From contig NZ_FNJU01000004.1 in NCBI RefSeq assembly GCF_900104555.1, positions 173,855 to 216,340 of the forward strand: DNA of 42,486 nt, in the 5' to 3' direction. This DNA is from Litchfieldia salsa (GTDB lineage: Bacteria > Bacillota > Bacilli > Bacillales > Bacillaceae_L). The notes beneath the pieces are model-generated. The model ran no database searches. It was not told the origin of the DNA and saw nothing but the letters and a program-made list of their open reading frames with translations. Below are positions 8,540-17,358 of this stretch, piece by piece (position 1 is the stretch's first letter; each line of letters opens with the position of its first letter). A program made the translations under genes and the position numbers.

Positions 8540-10609
8540 TTGGAGATCATCACAAATAATCGAAAAAAAGCAACATTAAAATATGTGCGTGCGTTTTTAT
8601 TTTTCAGTCTCATTCTTTTGATTCTATTTATGCTTTTTATAACAGGCGTAGTTATTTATGCGAAATCAAAAGGTGCTCCACCACTAGCTGTGCCTCAATC
8701 AACTTTAATATATGCTTCAGATGACTCGCTAATCGGTGAAACTCATTATGGTGAGAAAAGGTACTGGGTACCTCTAGATGAGATTAGTCCTGCCGTTGTT
8801 GAGGCGACACTTTCGATTGAAGATCGAGGTTTTTATTCTCATCACGGGTTTGACTATAAGCGGATTGTTGGGGCTATCCTGGCTGACATTAAAGCAAGAG
8901 CAAAGGTACAAGGAGCCAGTACCATTACTCAACAATATGCAAGAAACTTGTTTTTAACTCATGATAAAACATGGCATCGGAAAATTACAGAAGCACTTTA
9001 TACGGTTCGACTTGAGCTTAATTATACTAAAGAAGAAATCCTAGAAGGTTATTTAAATACGATTTATTATGGGCATGGTGCCTATGGAATCGAAGCAGCT
9101 GCTAATTACTATTTTGGTAAACATGCTAAAGACCTTACCATAAGTGAGGCTGCGCTTTTAGCTGGAATTCCAAAAGGGCCTACTCATTATTCTCCAAAGG
9201 TGAATGAAGATGGTGCAAAAAACCGTCAACAGCTGATTCTTTCGGCCATGGTTGAAAATGACTATCTCACAAAGCCTGAATTAGAGACGATCTCTTCTCA
9301 AGAACTTAACTATACCTTTGGAAGTACAAAGGAAAGACCTGTCATTGCTCCCTATTTTCAAGATGAGGTCAAGAGGTTATTAGCAAGTAAACTAAAGCTA
9401 GACCAAGAAACCATTAACACAAGCGGACTTCGGGTATTCACAACCTTAGATCCAGAGCTTCAGAGTATTGCTGAAGAACAAATCACGCAAACCATTGCCA
9501 AAGATTCGGAGATTCAAGTAGGATTTATTGCAATGGATCAGCATACAGGTCAAGTGAAGGCAATGGTAGGTGGCAGAGACTATACTGAAAGCCCTTTTAA
9601 CCGAGTGACGCAAGCTGAGAGGCAACCTGGCTCTACCTTTAAGCCATTTTTATATTATGCAGCATTAGAAAAAGGATTTACCCCTTCGACTTTAATGCGT
9701 AGTGAAGTGACTGCTTTTACGTTTGATGATGGTAGAGAAAGATATGTTCCACATAATTTCAATAATTATTATGCAAATGATAAAATTACACTTGCCCAAG
9801 CAATTGCACTTTCAGATAACGTCTATGCTGTGAAAACACATATTTTCCTTGGTCAGGATGTTTTAGTTAATACAGCAAAGAAGCTTGGAATTACAAGTCA
9901 ACTAGCATCAGTTCCATCATTAGCTTTAGGTACCTCTACTGTGAAAGTTCAGGATATGGCAACTGCTTATAGTACGATTGCTAATGGAGGAGTGAAGCAA
10001 GAGCCACTTTTAATTGAAAAGGTGTTAAATCATAAAGGGGAAGTTATTTATGAGAGTACACCTGTAAAGAAACAAGTGTTAAAGCCTGAGGAAGCCTTTG
10101 TAACAACACATCTGTTGACAGGGATTTTTGATGAGAAATTAAATAATTATACTAGAGTAACAGGTCGAACAGTTATGGATCAATTAACACGACATTATGC
10201 AGGCAAGACCGGAACAACGAGAACTGATAGCTGGATGATCGGATACTCTCCACAATTAGTTTCAGCCGTTTGGACTGGGTATGATCGTGATAAAACAATT
10301 GATTTAACTGCAGAAAAAACCTATGCAAAGGAAATTTGGGCTAGCTTTATGGAAAAGGCTCATGAAGATTTACCAGTTCTCCCATTCCGAGCTCCTGAAG
10401 GGGTAGTAGCTGTACAGGTTGATCCTGATAGTGGTCTTCTGGCGACAAAGAAATGCTCTGAAAAAGCGAGATTAACTTATTATGTAAAAGGAACAGAGCC
10501 TACTGAATCTTGTATAGGGAAAGCTGAAATTACTAATGAAGAAGCTCCTAAGGAAGCCGATGAAGAAGAGAAAAAAGGTTGGTTTAAACGAATCTGGGAT
10601 TGGTTTTAA
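8540..10609 (+). CDS. pbpG: Class A penicillin-binding protein PbpG (PBP2d)
   Basis: A bifunctional peptidoglycan synthase: the glycosyltransferase domain polymerises lipid II and the transpeptidase domain cross-links stem peptides outside the membrane. One N-terminal membrane anchor is followed by a GT51 domain (catalytic Glu94 in EDRGFYSHHG, then QGASTITQQYARN and EILEGYLNTIYYGHGAYG). The transpeptidase domain has Ser365 in PGSTFK, the SDN triad in ALSDN, and KTG at 556-558. The C-terminus is short and acidic. The start is TTG at 8540, five bases after AGGTGA; the GTG codons at 8531 and 8537 overlap or crowd that site. In B. subtilis the orthologue next to speE-speB is expressed in the forespore under sigma-F. 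I found no convincing sigma-F promoter here, so that regulation is by orthology only. Confidence 0.93.
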   Translation: MEIITNNRKKATLKYVRAFLFFSLILLILFMLFITGVVIYAKSKGAPPLAVPQSTLIYASDDSLIGETHYGEKRYWVPLDEISPAVVEATLSIEDRGFYSHHGFDYKRIVGAILADIKARAKVQGASTITQQYARNLFLTHDKTWHRKITEALYTVRLELNYTKEEILEGYLNTIYYGHGAYGIEAAANYYFGKHAKDLTISEAALLAGIPKGPTHYSPKVNEDGAKNRQQLILSAMVENDYLTKPELETISSQELNYTFGSTKERPVIAPYFQDEVKRLLASKLKLDQETINTSGLRVFTTLDPELQSIAEEQITQTIAKDSEIQVGFIAMDQHTGQVKAMVGGRDYTESPFNRVTQAERQPGSTFKPFLYYAALEKGFTPSTLMRSEVTAFTFDDGRERYVPHNFNNYYANDKITLAQAIALSDNVYAVKTHIFLGQDVLVNTAKKLGITSQLASVPSLALGTSTVKVQDMATAYSTIANGGVKQEPLLIEKVLNHKGEVIYESTPVKKQVLKPEEAFVTTHLLTGIFDEKLNNYTRVTGRTVMDQLTRHYAGKTGTTRTDSWMIGYSPQLVSAVWTGYDRDKTIDLTAEKTYAKEIWASFMEKAHEDLPVLPFRAPEGVVAVQVDPDSGLLATKKCSEKARLTYYVKGTEPTESCIGKAEITNEEAPKEADEEEKKGWFKRIWDWF

Positions 10610-10611
10610 AA

Positions 10612-10630
10612 GAAAAGCGGAAGCGCCTGT
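10612..10630 (+). repeat. Remnant of the AAAAGCGG-family repeat
   Basis: The 19 bases match the left end of the family (GAAAAGCGGAAGCGCCTGT) and start two bases after the pbpG stop codon; the rest of the element is missing. Confidence 0.65.
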
Positions 10631-10647
10631 CTTAAATAAATATAATG

Positions 10648-10677
10648 AAAACCCCGGGAGTGTTGGCCCGGGGTTTT
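10648..10677 (+). terminator. pbpG terminator
   Basis: A perfect 11-bp stem, AAAACCCCGGG with CCCGGGGTTTT, has an 8-nt loop. The A and T ends make it usable in both directions. Confidence 0.9.
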
Positions 10678-10783
10678 CGTGTCCTAGTATCAATGCGTTA
10701 ACATTGTAAATTAAGTTTACTTATTTTACAAGAAAAGCTCAAGTACAACTGATTCCGTTCACAATATCGTCACATTTACAGAA

Positions 10784-11293
10784 TCATGTGACCTTTAATC
10801 CAGTTTTTAACTCTTCTGTTGATCGCTCCCACATGCCTTGATCATGATTTTTTAAATATGTTGATAGTAATGTTTTAGACTTATCATCCATATGTTCAAC
10901 CATAATCTTTCGCTTTAGTGATTTATCCATCTTATTTACATGCTCAGGTAATGATTTATACCCTCTGCGAATTTCTCGATCTACAGTCATCTCACATGCC
11001 GTCACACCTGCATAATAAGGCCCTTCCACATGGCGATCAATCGTTACCCACACTAACCAGAATGGCTTACCATTAGGGACATCTTCTTTATTTGGTAAGA
11101 ACTTAATCCCTTTTTCCACAACACTTCGGGCATGCATTGCACCGATATCAACGAATACCTCTTCTTCATCAATATCCACAAATACAGGTGAAACATTATC
11201 TAGACTTAAGGCACCTACACCATACCCTCCATGACCATCGGTTGGGTCACTTTTAATGATATTAAATCCAATGCTTTTTTTCTTTTTTTCCAA
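10784..11293 (-). CDS. ywhD: YwhD family protein
   Basis: A 169-residue member of the YwhD family, which is widespread in Bacillus and has no known function. Recognisable segments are FNIIKSDPTDGHGGYGVGAL near the N-terminus and VWVTIDRHVEGPYYAGVTAC in the middle. There is no signal peptide or membrane segment, so it should be cytosolic. The start is TTG at 11293 with AGGAGG nine bases upstream. It follows ywhC after 34 bp on the same strand, the same order as in B. subtilis, so the two are probably cotranscribed. Confidence 0.88.
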   Translation of the reverse strand: MEKKKKSIGFNIIKSDPTDGHGGYGVGALSLDNVSPVFVDIDEEEVFVDIGAMHARSVVEKGIKFLPNKEDVPNGKPFWLVWVTIDRHVEGPYYAGVTACEMTVDREIRRGYKSLPEHVNKMDKSLKRKIMVEHMDDKSKTLLSTYLKNHDQGMWERSTEELKTGLKVT

Positions 11294-11327
11294 TGATGTT
11301 TCCTCCTAACCAGTTTAAATGAATCAA

Positions 11328-12008
11328 CTAAAATCCAAACAATGGACGAATTAAGTTGAATAATGTCTCTTGTACTAGGTAAATTCCATTTGATAAAAAA
11401 GGAGAAATTGTGCGATCTCCGATTGGAGTGATTACTAAAAATAAAAATAAAATGACTCCATAGCTTTCATATTGTGTCATTTTTGCTCGAATATTCCCTG
11501 GCATCAAATCCTCTATGATTCTGTAACCATCCAGTGGTGGAAAAGGAAGTAGATTAAAAACAAACAGCATAATATTGAGACTAATTAGGATATTGAAAAA
11601 TTGCTCCACCGCTTCTAATGCTATTCCTGATAATGAAGAAAAAACACCTAAAGTAGCAAGTAAGTAAAACAGGATAATGGCAATTAGTGCAACCAATAAA
11701 TTACTAATCGGCCCAGCAATCGAGACCAGAATACCTGCAAGTCTAGGATTTTTGAAATAGAATCGATTAACTGGTACTGGCCTAGCCCACCCAAAACCTG
11801 CAATAAAAATCAGAAGGGTTCCAATTGGATCTAGATGAGCAATCGGATTGAGCGTTAATCTACCTTGTTTCTGTGCAGTGTGATCCCCAAACTTATAGGC
11901 AACAAATGCATGTGCAAATTCATGAACCGTAAACGCAATTAAAAGTGATATAACGACAAACGGAATTGATTCTAATGGGTACCGAATAAACTGTTGAATA
12001 ATATCCAC
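11328..12008 (-). CDS. ywhC: Site-2 protease family membrane metalloprotease YwhC
   Basis: A 226-residue polytopic membrane protein of peptidase family M50. The zinc motif HEFAH lies in the first hydrophobic segment (AFTVHEFAHAFVAYKFGD), followed by the NPIAHLDPIG segment and the second catalytic motif NLLPFPPLDG, whose Asp is the third zinc ligand. It lacks PDZ or CBS domains, placing it in the small YwhC/Rip-like group; its substrate is unknown. The start is GTG at 12008, seven bases after AAAAGGAG; an ATG two bases upstream is out of frame. ywhB is divergent, starting 109 bp away. Confidence 0.9.
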   Translation of the reverse strand: MDIIQQFIRYPLESIPFVVISLLIAFTVHEFAHAFVAYKFGDHTAQKQGRLTLNPIAHLDPIGTLLIFIAGFGWARPVPVNRFYFKNPRLAGILVSIAGPISNLLVALIAIILFYLLATLGVFSSLSGIALEAVEQFFNILISLNIMLFVFNLLPFPPLDGYRIIEDLMPGNIRAKMTQYESYGVILFLFLVITPIGDRTISPFLSNGIYLVQETLFNLIRPLFGF

Positions 12009-12117
12009 ATGAGTTCTCCTTTTTATGTTCAATATCATCAGTATACAATATTGCATCCAATAAGTTAAAATAATGGACATATATGTTTTACATAAAATTT
12101 AAAAGGAGAGATTACCA

Positions 12118-12306
12118 ATGCCATACGTAACAGTAAAAATGCTTGAAGGTCGTACTGAAGAACAAAAAAAGGCGCTTGCAAAAAAGGTAACTGAAGCTGT
12201 ATCTGAAACGACTGGTGCTCCTGAAGAGAAAATCGTGGTATTCATTGAGGAAATGTCCAAGAACAATTATGCAATCGGTGGAAAACGTCTGAGTGACGAA
12301 GAATAA
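12118..12306 (+). CDS. ywhB: 4-oxalocrotonate tautomerase family protein YwhB
   Basis: A 62-residue tautomerase beginning MPYVTVKMLEGRTEEQK. Removal of the initiator Met leaves Pro as the N-terminal catalytic base, as in the 4-oxalocrotonate tautomerase family. Family members act as hexamers of such short chains. The physiological substrate in Bacillus is unknown; the B. subtilis protein tautomerises and decarboxylates model keto acids. ATG at 12118 has AAAAGGAGAG upstream. Two complete tandem repeat elements start three bases after the stop codon. Confidence 0.93.
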   Translation: MPYVTVKMLEGRTEEQKKALAKKVTEAVSETTGAPEEKIVVFIEEMSKNNYAIGGKRLSDEE

Positions 12307-12309
12307 TAA

Positions 12310-12548
12310 GAAAAGCGGAAGCGCCTGTTCAGCCCCGACAGGCATAAGGCGAATCACGTAGGAAATCTTGTTTTCCGTAGTGATTTGACTTATGACCCCG
12401 AGGGGCTAGGCGCTGGAGCTGGACACCTAAGAAAAGCGGAAGCGCCTTGGTCAGCCCCGACAGGCATAAGGCGAATCACGTAGGAAATCTTGTTTTCCGT
12501 AGTGATTTGACTTATGACCCCGAGGGGCTAGGCGCTGGAGTTGGACAC
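12310..12548 (+). repeat. Two tandem full copies of the AAAAGCGG-family repeat
   Basis: The copies are 12310-12427 and 12431-12548, each 118 bp, separated by TAA and nearly identical to each other. Each has pairing ends (GGAAGCGCC with GGCGCTGGAG), CATAAG/CTTATG in the middle and an apical GGAAA/TTTTCC hairpin. They directly follow ywhB. The near identity suggests recent amplification or gene conversion. Confidence 0.92.
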
Positions 12549-12580
12549 TAAAACTAAGTATTAACTTTTATACTTCTAAA

Positions 12581-12607
12581 AAAAAGAATGGGACAACCAT
12601 TCTTTTT
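12581..12607. terminator. Bidirectional terminator between ywhB and the ferritin-like gene
   Basis: AAAAAGAATGG pairs with CCATTCTTTTT around a 5-nt loop, with T-rich ends on both strands. It serves the convergent genes on either side. Confidence 0.88.
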
Positions 12608-12618
12608 CAACATTACTG

Positions 12619-13323
12619 TTATTGAATCAAATTATCATTTAAATGGCGATTGTCAGCAAGGTCTGATTTTCCATCAAGGATATGTGTCATACCACGTACA
12701 ATTGAATCATCCTCAAGCAGACTCCATAAGTGATACCCTAAATCTTCTCGATCAACTAATACTTCCTCTAAAACTTGAACCGTACCAAAGTCTTTTAATT
12801 GATGAGCTCGATCGATTGTTTTGCGAAGCATACCTTGAATTTTTATTTCATGCTCCAAATCATTACGAGCAAAATCTCTCATTGTATAACGACCTTCGAC
12901 TTCATGCTTAATATAAGAGATCTCATGTTGTGTCACCGGATGGGCTGTAGGAACAACCCCTAGGCGTGCCACTCTCTCCCCAACTTTATCAATATGTTTG
13001 ATTGTCTTTTCAATATGCTCCTCAAATAAATGGTGAAGACTTAAAAAGCTTTCTGCCCCTTCAGTTAACCAATGGTGCTTAGTATATTGATGTAGGGCAA
13101 CATTTAAAGCACACATATGCTCATCCAATTGAAGGCCCATTTCCAGCCGAGTTTCATATGGAAGGCTGATTCCACTTCCCTGCTTTTTCGCTGTTCTTGG
13201 TTCCTGTCTTAGGATCATTTCATTTTCATGTGTGCTTGTATGACCAGGCATTTTAGGATCAAACCCAGATTTATTTAGCTTGAATTCATCTGGAGAGAAC
13301 CCATGATTATCATGCTGTTGCAT
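12619..13323 (-). CDS. DpsA-like ferritin (DNA-protecting stationary-phase protein)
   Basis: Dps-type ferritins oxidise and store iron in a dodecamer and protect DNA from oxidants. The 234-residue product has a ferritin-like four-helix core from about residue 60. Its ligand pattern matches the Dps ferroxidase site: His84 in KHHW, His97 in LHHLF, Glu101, Asp112 and Glu116. The conserved GVVPTAHP loop follows. Overall it is closer to the haloarchaeal DpsA style than to the usual Bacillus Dps or MrgA of about 150 residues. An extra 60-residue polar N-terminus with several His residues and a C-terminal tail are unusual. ATG at 13323 sits nine bases from AGGAG; the ATG at 13332 directly abuts that site. 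The gene interrupts the ywhB-ywgA order of B. subtilis. Confidence 0.75.
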   Translation of the reverse strand: MQQHDNHGFSPDEFKLNKSGFDPKMPGHTSTHENEMILRQEPRTAKKQGSGISLPYETRLEMGLQLDEHMCALNVALHQYTKHHWLTEGAESFLSLHHLFEEHIEKTIKHIDKVGERVARLGVVPTAHPVTQHEISYIKHEVEGRYTMRDFARNDLEHEIKIQGMLRKTIDRAHQLKDFGTVQVLEEVLVDREDLGYHLWSLLEDDSIVRGMTHILDGKSDLADNRHLNDNLIQ

Positions 13324-13413
13324 TCTTTTCATCTCCTATTGTTTAAATATGTAACAAATTTATCTTTACCAAACAATAAAAAACGATGTATTTCTTTTTA
13401 AGCAGAAAATAAA

Positions 13414-13440
13414 AAGGCCGTCCTGTGAGCGGCCTTAAAT
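13414..13440 (-). terminator. ywgA terminator
   Basis: On the minus strand AAGGCCG pairs with CGGCCTT around a 9-nt loop and is followed by TTTATTTT. It lies between ywgA and the ferritin gene. Confidence 0.85.
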
Positions 13441-13445
13441 TGTTT

Positions 13446-13955
13446 CTATTGAACAACCAATTGTTTTTGCAGTGTTTCGATATAGTTATATGCTTCTTCA
13501 ACCTCTTCATCTGTATATCGTTGCTTGCTTTTCAAGGTGAAAATTTTGTTCTTCACTTCTTCTTTAGGTAAGGTATCGAAATACAAAACTGTCGACACAA
13601 GCTCAAGAAATCTTGCATTTTGGTTATTTAAATTTTGAATGGTTTCATCTAGTGGTGGCATGTCCAATTCGTAATGACTTAAGAACTGTTCCCCTTTGTC
13701 TGTCAAAGAGTATTTATACTGACTGTAGCCACCTACTTTTTCTTTTACCTCATGTAGGAAACCTAAATTACAAAGTTCTTCAACACGTAGTGTCAATTCT
13801 TCTGAGTATGGACCATAGAAGTGGAAATTATATTTTTCAAAGAATGGAAAATCTACTTTTTTTGCAATATAGATCATTTTTTGCAGCTTTTTTCTACCAA
13901 TAATTTCTCCAGCACTAGAGAAAGCTTTCATAATTTTAGCGTGTTCTGTTAACAA
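13446..13955 (-). CDS. ywgA: YwgA family protein
   Basis: A 169-residue protein of the YwgA family, function unknown. It opens with a helical, possibly winged-helix region (GRKKLQKMIYIAKKVDFPFF) and the conserved FHFYGPYSEELTLRVEELC, then a charged helical C-terminus. The fold suggests a DNA- or protein-binding role, which is inference. The start is TTG at 13955, 11 bases after GAGGAG. It follows ywfO after 54 bp on the same strand, as in B. subtilis, and ends at a terminator, so ywfO-ywgA is probably one unit. Confidence 0.88.
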   Translation of the reverse strand: MLTEHAKIMKAFSSAGEIIGRKKLQKMIYIAKKVDFPFFEKYNFHFYGPYSEELTLRVEELCNLGFLHEVKEKVGGYSQYKYSLTDKGEQFLSHYELDMPPLDETIQNLNNQNARFLELVSTVLYFDTLPKEEVKNKIFTLKSKQRYTDEEVEEAYNYIETLQKQLVVQ

Positions 13956-14009
13956 TCCCCCGTCAACTCCTCATCTGGGTCTTTAGAAAACCTTTTTGTA
14001 TCTATCTTT

Positions 14010-15311
14010 TTATTCCAAGTTTAATAATTCTTTTATTTTTTTCTTCACGGTTGATTTTGATGAAAGATGGTTAATCATATCCTCTGGAAAATAAAGCTTA
14101 TGATCGGTTCGTCTTTTCCCAGAAATGGAATCTACAATTTCTGATTCACGTGAAAGCTCGCGAATTTCTCCATTTGGCATAAGTAGATGAATAGGAAGTC
14201 GTTCTTCTTCTTCTCCTGGACGATAAAAATCATAAGGTAAATCAGATGATGAGTCTACTACTAAATAATAATCCGGATTAATGCCTGCCTTCTTAAAAAG
14301 AGTCGTCAGTTCCATTAAATCCATCATCTGTTTACTAGGATTAAACTCCACATATTTAAATAACTTACGGTCAATGAACCGCTGACATAGGTCACTTAAG
14401 ATTTCATCTTTTTCTTCTTGCCAAGCTTGGAAATAATAGAGAATAACCGCTTCATCTAGCTTTAAATAATCTTTGACCGTTACTTGATTGTTGAAAATTG
14501 AATAAAAATGGACAGGCTTCGTTTCAAAGCTGAAGTTTGTTTCATGCAATTTTTTTGCTCGATGCAAAATCTTCGTCAAAATGACTTCTGAGCTTCTTGT
14601 AACAGGATGAAAATAGATTTGCCAATACATCTGATAACGACTCATTATATAGTCTTCAACAGCATGCATGCCACTGCTTTTTATTACCACCTGATCTTCT
14701 TGTGGACGCATAACCCTGAGAATACGCTCCATATCAAAATGGCCATAACTTACCCCTGTATAATAAGCATCCCTTTGTAAGTAATCCATTCTGTCTGCAT
14801 CAATTTGACTGGAAATCATACTTACAACAAGCTTATTTTCGTACGTTTTTGCAATCACTTCTGCTACTTTCTTCGGGAAATCCTTCCCTACTTTTTTCAA
14901 GACACTATTAACCTCTGTATCACCCAAAATAATACTTTGCGTAAAATCTTCATGGTCTAGGTGGAATACTTTTTCAAATGAGTGTGAAAAAGGACCATGT
15001 CCTAAATCATGAAGAAGGGCTGCACATAAGCAAAGAAGACGTTCATCAGAGTCCCACATTGGACGATCCACAAAGATATCATCGACCATTCGACGAATAA
15101 TCTCATAAACCCCAAGAGAATGATTAAAACGGCTATGCTCTGCACCATGGAAGGTTACATAGGTTGTGCCTAGTTGTCTAATTCTACGGAGTCTTTGGAA
15201 TTCTTTCGTGGCAATTAATTCCCAAATGAGCTTGTCACGAACATGGACATAACGGTGGACTGGGTCTTTAAACACTTTTTCTTCACTTAGTTTTTCATTG
15301 GAATATGTCAT
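14010..15311 (-). CDS. ywfO: HD-domain phosphohydrolase YwfO
   Basis: A 433-residue HD-superfamily protein. HSRFNHSLGVYEIIRRM, followed by AALLHDLGHGPFSHSFE and later SSQIDADRMDYLQRDAYYTG, gives the H...HD...D metal site seen in dGTPase/SAMHD1-like enzymes. The length equals that of the B. subtilis orthologue. The family hydrolyses deoxynucleoside triphosphates or other nucleotides; the true substrate of YwfO is not settled by sequence. ATG at 15311 has GAAGAGGT upstream. ywgA follows in the same direction. Confidence 0.9.
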   Translation of the reverse strand: MTYSNEKLSEEKVFKDPVHRYVHVRDKLIWELIATKEFQRLRRIRQLGTTYVTFHGAEHSRFNHSLGVYEIIRRMVDDIFVDRPMWDSDERLLCLCAALLHDLGHGPFSHSFEKVFHLDHEDFTQSIILGDTEVNSVLKKVGKDFPKKVAEVIAKTYENKLVVSMISSQIDADRMDYLQRDAYYTGVSYGHFDMERILRVMRPQEDQVVIKSSGMHAVEDYIMSRYQMYWQIYFHPVTRSSEVILTKILHRAKKLHETNFSFETKPVHFYSIFNNQVTVKDYLKLDEAVILYYFQAWQEEKDEILSDLCQRFIDRKLFKYVEFNPSKQMMDLMELTTLFKKAGINPDYYLVVDSSSDLPYDFYRPGEEEERLPIHLLMPNGEIRELSRESEIVDSISGKRRTDHKLYFPEDMINHLSSKSTVKKKIKELLNLE

Positions 15312-15454
15312 ATTTTACCTCTTCCATCAATACATGTATCTCTTATTATAGTATCTTATCTCAGACAAAAAAACCCATTATTGAACAATTTTCGATCATT
15401 TTTTAATATTTGGTTAAGCTAGAGATAAAACGGTAATACAACGGTTTTTAAACT

Positions 15455-15577
15455 TCCATTCGCTACGAACCACTCCCTTTCCGCAGGGCAGTCCGGAAGC
15501 CTCCTCGTCGCAAGCTCCTGTGGGGTCTCCCGTGTACTGCATATCCCGCAGGAGTTGAGTGGTTCTTCGCTCATTCC
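15455..15577. repeat. Palindromic repeat, CCGCGGGG family, copy 3
   Basis: Outer arms GAACCACTC and GAGTGGTTC enclose CTTTCCGCAGGGC, GCCTCCTCGTCGCAAGCTCC, GGGGTCTC and ATCCCGCAGGAGT. It shares arms with the 8100 copy and occupies much of the 346-bp gap between ywfO and the DUF1450 gene; the rest of the gap is AT-rich with a terminator at its right end. Confidence 0.88.
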
Positions 15578-15616
15578 AGAACTAGATTCATTCCAACTAT
15601 TTATATATATCTAATT

Positions 15617-15653
15617 AAAAAATCACCTTTTCTCTTCAGAGTCTAAGGTGATC
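15617..15653 (-). terminator. Terminator of the DUF1450 gene
   Basis: On the minus strand ATCACCTT pairs with AAGGTGAT and is followed by a run of six T. It lies just after the DUF1450 stop codon. Confidence 0.8.
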
Positions 15654-15657
15654 TATT

Positions 15658-15882
15658 TTACTTCTTTAGCTTCTTTTCTATTTTTTCAATCAGTTCGTCC
15701 TCTGTTGGTGCTGATATCGGGCGGTTATTTACAAATGCAAATGACTTTTTTCTTCCTGGTCCACAATATGATTGGCAGGCGATATCAATTGTTGCTTGTT
15801 CATCTATTTTTTTCAAACGCGGAACGAGTGACTTAATATTAGTTGCTTGACAGTCGTCACATATTCTAAATTCATTTGACAT
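15658..15882 (-). CDS. DUF1450 (YuzB-like) family protein
   Basis: A 74-residue protein of the DUF1450 family, function unknown. It has an N-terminal CDDC pair, a central CQSYCGPG motif and the conserved FAVNG-like segment [21 protein letters not shown]. The cysteines resemble thioredoxin-fold ferredoxin-like proteins, so redox or metal binding is possible but unproven. ATG at 15882 has AAAGGA eight bases upstream. It has its own terminator and lies between ywfO and rsfA. Confidence 0.85.
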   Translation of the reverse strand: MSNEFRICDDCQATNIKSLVPRLKKIDEQATIDIACQSYCGPGRKKSFAFVNNRPISAPTEDELIEKIEKKLKK

Positions 15883-15965
15883 AAGATAAATCCTTCTTTC
15901 TATTAGTTACCTGTTTCATATACTATAGGCTATTTTACATATTATTATCAGCCTTTGCAACTGAA

Positions 15966-16160
15966 GAAAAGCGCAAGGCGCCCGTTTATCGGCGACAGGC
16001 ATAAGACAAGCCGGCTTGAAGGTTGCTTTTTAACCTTCACGACGGATTGGCTTATGACCCCGAGCCGATGGCGCCTGGAGCTAGACACCACAGAAAAACG
16101 GAAGGCGCCCGTTTATCGGCGACAGGCCTAAGACAAGCTGTCTTAGTGCCTTGTTGAGCG
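15966..16160 (+). repeat. AAAAGCGG-family repeat, divergent subtype: one full and one partial copy
   Basis: The full copy (15966-16089) starts GAAAAGCGCAAGGCGCCCG and ends GGCGCCTGGAGCTAGACACC. Compared with the 2457 and 12310 copies, its apical hairpin is different in sequence (AAGGTT with AACCTT, AAGCCG with CGGATTGGCTT) but forms at the same place. A second copy from 16093 diverges after about 45 bp. The remaining part of this gap, 16161-16369, is AT-rich with nothing I can support. Confidence 0.88.
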
Positions 16161-16369
16161 CGCCCTCGATTATAATCCAAAGGTAAATAAATTAAAATCT
16201 ATCATCCTTTTTAATTTCCTGGTATATATATCAACTTTCTTGTCCATCATATAATTATCAAAAAAATTATTCAAAAGTCAAAATTGCAAACTATCAACTA
16301 GGTAACCTCTTTTTTTAAGACTCTTTTCTAAAAGATTGTTGCTTTAGACTATTTAATTAGGTAGAGCTC

Positions 16370-16490
16370 GTTGATTGGAACGGAAGGTATGTGACTCCTG
16401 CGGGATGCGCAGGATATCCCATGAGACCGTAAGATAAAGGAGGCTCATCACCTGCCCCGCGGAAAGCACATACCTGGAGTGCAAATCAAC
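16370..16490. repeat. Palindromic repeat, CCGCGGGG family, copy 4 (inverted)
   Basis: A 121-bp copy in the opposite orientation to 7849-7969, with which it shares length, ends (GTTGATT/AATCAAC), and the unusual apical sequence ATCTTACGGTCTCATGGGAT. It lies about 120 bp upstream of rsfA. Confidence 0.88.
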
Positions 16491-16608
16491 CTTAACCTAT
16501 GCAAATAGCAACAAAGTTGCGAAAAGATTCTTTTTTAAAGGCTACTCTAACAAGAATGTTCCAGTTGATATCATATGAGACTATTATAACCTTGGGAGTT
16601 GAAGAGAA

Positions 16609-17301
16609 ATGATGAAAGAAAGACAAGATGCTTGGACTGAAGAAAATGATTTATTACTAGCTGAAACGGTTCTTAGACATGTGAGAGAAGGTAGCACACA
16701 ATTAAATGCCTTTGATGAAGTAGGGGATGTTCTAAATAGAACCTCTGCAGCATGTGGATTTCGCTGGAATGCAGTTGTTCGCCATGATTATGAAAAGGCC
16801 TTACAACTAGCAAAAAAACAACGAAAACAACGACAACGTGCGTTAGGTCAGCATCAACCAGTGAAAAAGAAGTTACTTTATACACCTCCTGTACCTTCTA
16901 TTGATACTTTTGAGGACCCTGTTGAATTCTCAGCAATTGAACAACCAGTTGTAAGGCAAATAGTAGCTGAGACTACGTCTCCCTCATCTAATATGGCAAC
17001 CATTGATCATGTAATCTCTTATTTGGAATCCATGAAAGGAAAAGCCGGTTCCGTTAGTGGCCTTCAAAGAGAGAATGAGAGATTGAAAAAGGAAAACCAA
17101 GAAATGATTGCTGCTAATAAAGAGCTTGAAATGAAGGTAGAGCAGTTGGAGAAACAATCAAAGAACATTCAAGAGGACTACGAAACACTGGTGAAAATTA
17201 TGAATCGCGCAAGAAAACTAGTACTATTTGAAGAAGAAGAACGTCCAGCAACTAAGTTTAAAATGGATCGTAACGGTAACCTGGAGAAGGTTGCTGAGTA
17301 A
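16609..17301 (+). CDS. rsfA: RsfA family prespore transcriptional regulator
   Basis: RsfA tunes the sigma-F regulon in the forespore of B. subtilis. The 230-residue product has an N-terminal Myb/SANT-like helix-turn-helix ([18 protein letters not shown] to [17 protein letters not shown]), a basic linker rich in Lys, Arg and Gln, and a C-terminal coiled coil (about residues 145-205, starting [16 protein letters not shown]) that should make it a dimer. ATG at 16609 is followed directly by a second ATG; GGGAG lies ten bases upstream. It has the same position relative to ywfO and lipL as in B. subtilis. It ends at a strong bidirectional terminator shared with lipL. Confidence 0.88.
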   Translation: MMKERQDAWTEENDLLLAETVLRHVREGSTQLNAFDEVGDVLNRTSAACGFRWNAVVRHDYEKALQLAKKQRKQRQRALGQHQPVKKKLLYTPPVPSIDTFEDPVEFSAIEQPVVRQIVAETTSPSSNMATIDHVISYLESMKGKAGSVSGLQRENERLKKENQEMIAANKELEMKVEQLEKQSKNIQEDYETLVKIMNRARKLVLFEEEERPATKFKMDRNGNLEKVAE

Positions 17302-17315
17302 CATCCTGAAAATAT

Positions 17316-17358
17316 AAAGAGGCTGTTCCTAAAGTCATATTTAGGAGCAGCCTCTTTT
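17316..17358. terminator. Bidirectional terminator between rsfA and lipL
   Basis: AAAGAGGCTG and TCCTAA pair with TTAGGA and CAGCCTCTTT, separated by one mismatch, with a short loop and T-runs on both strands. It serves the convergent rsfA and lipL genes. Confidence 0.92.
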
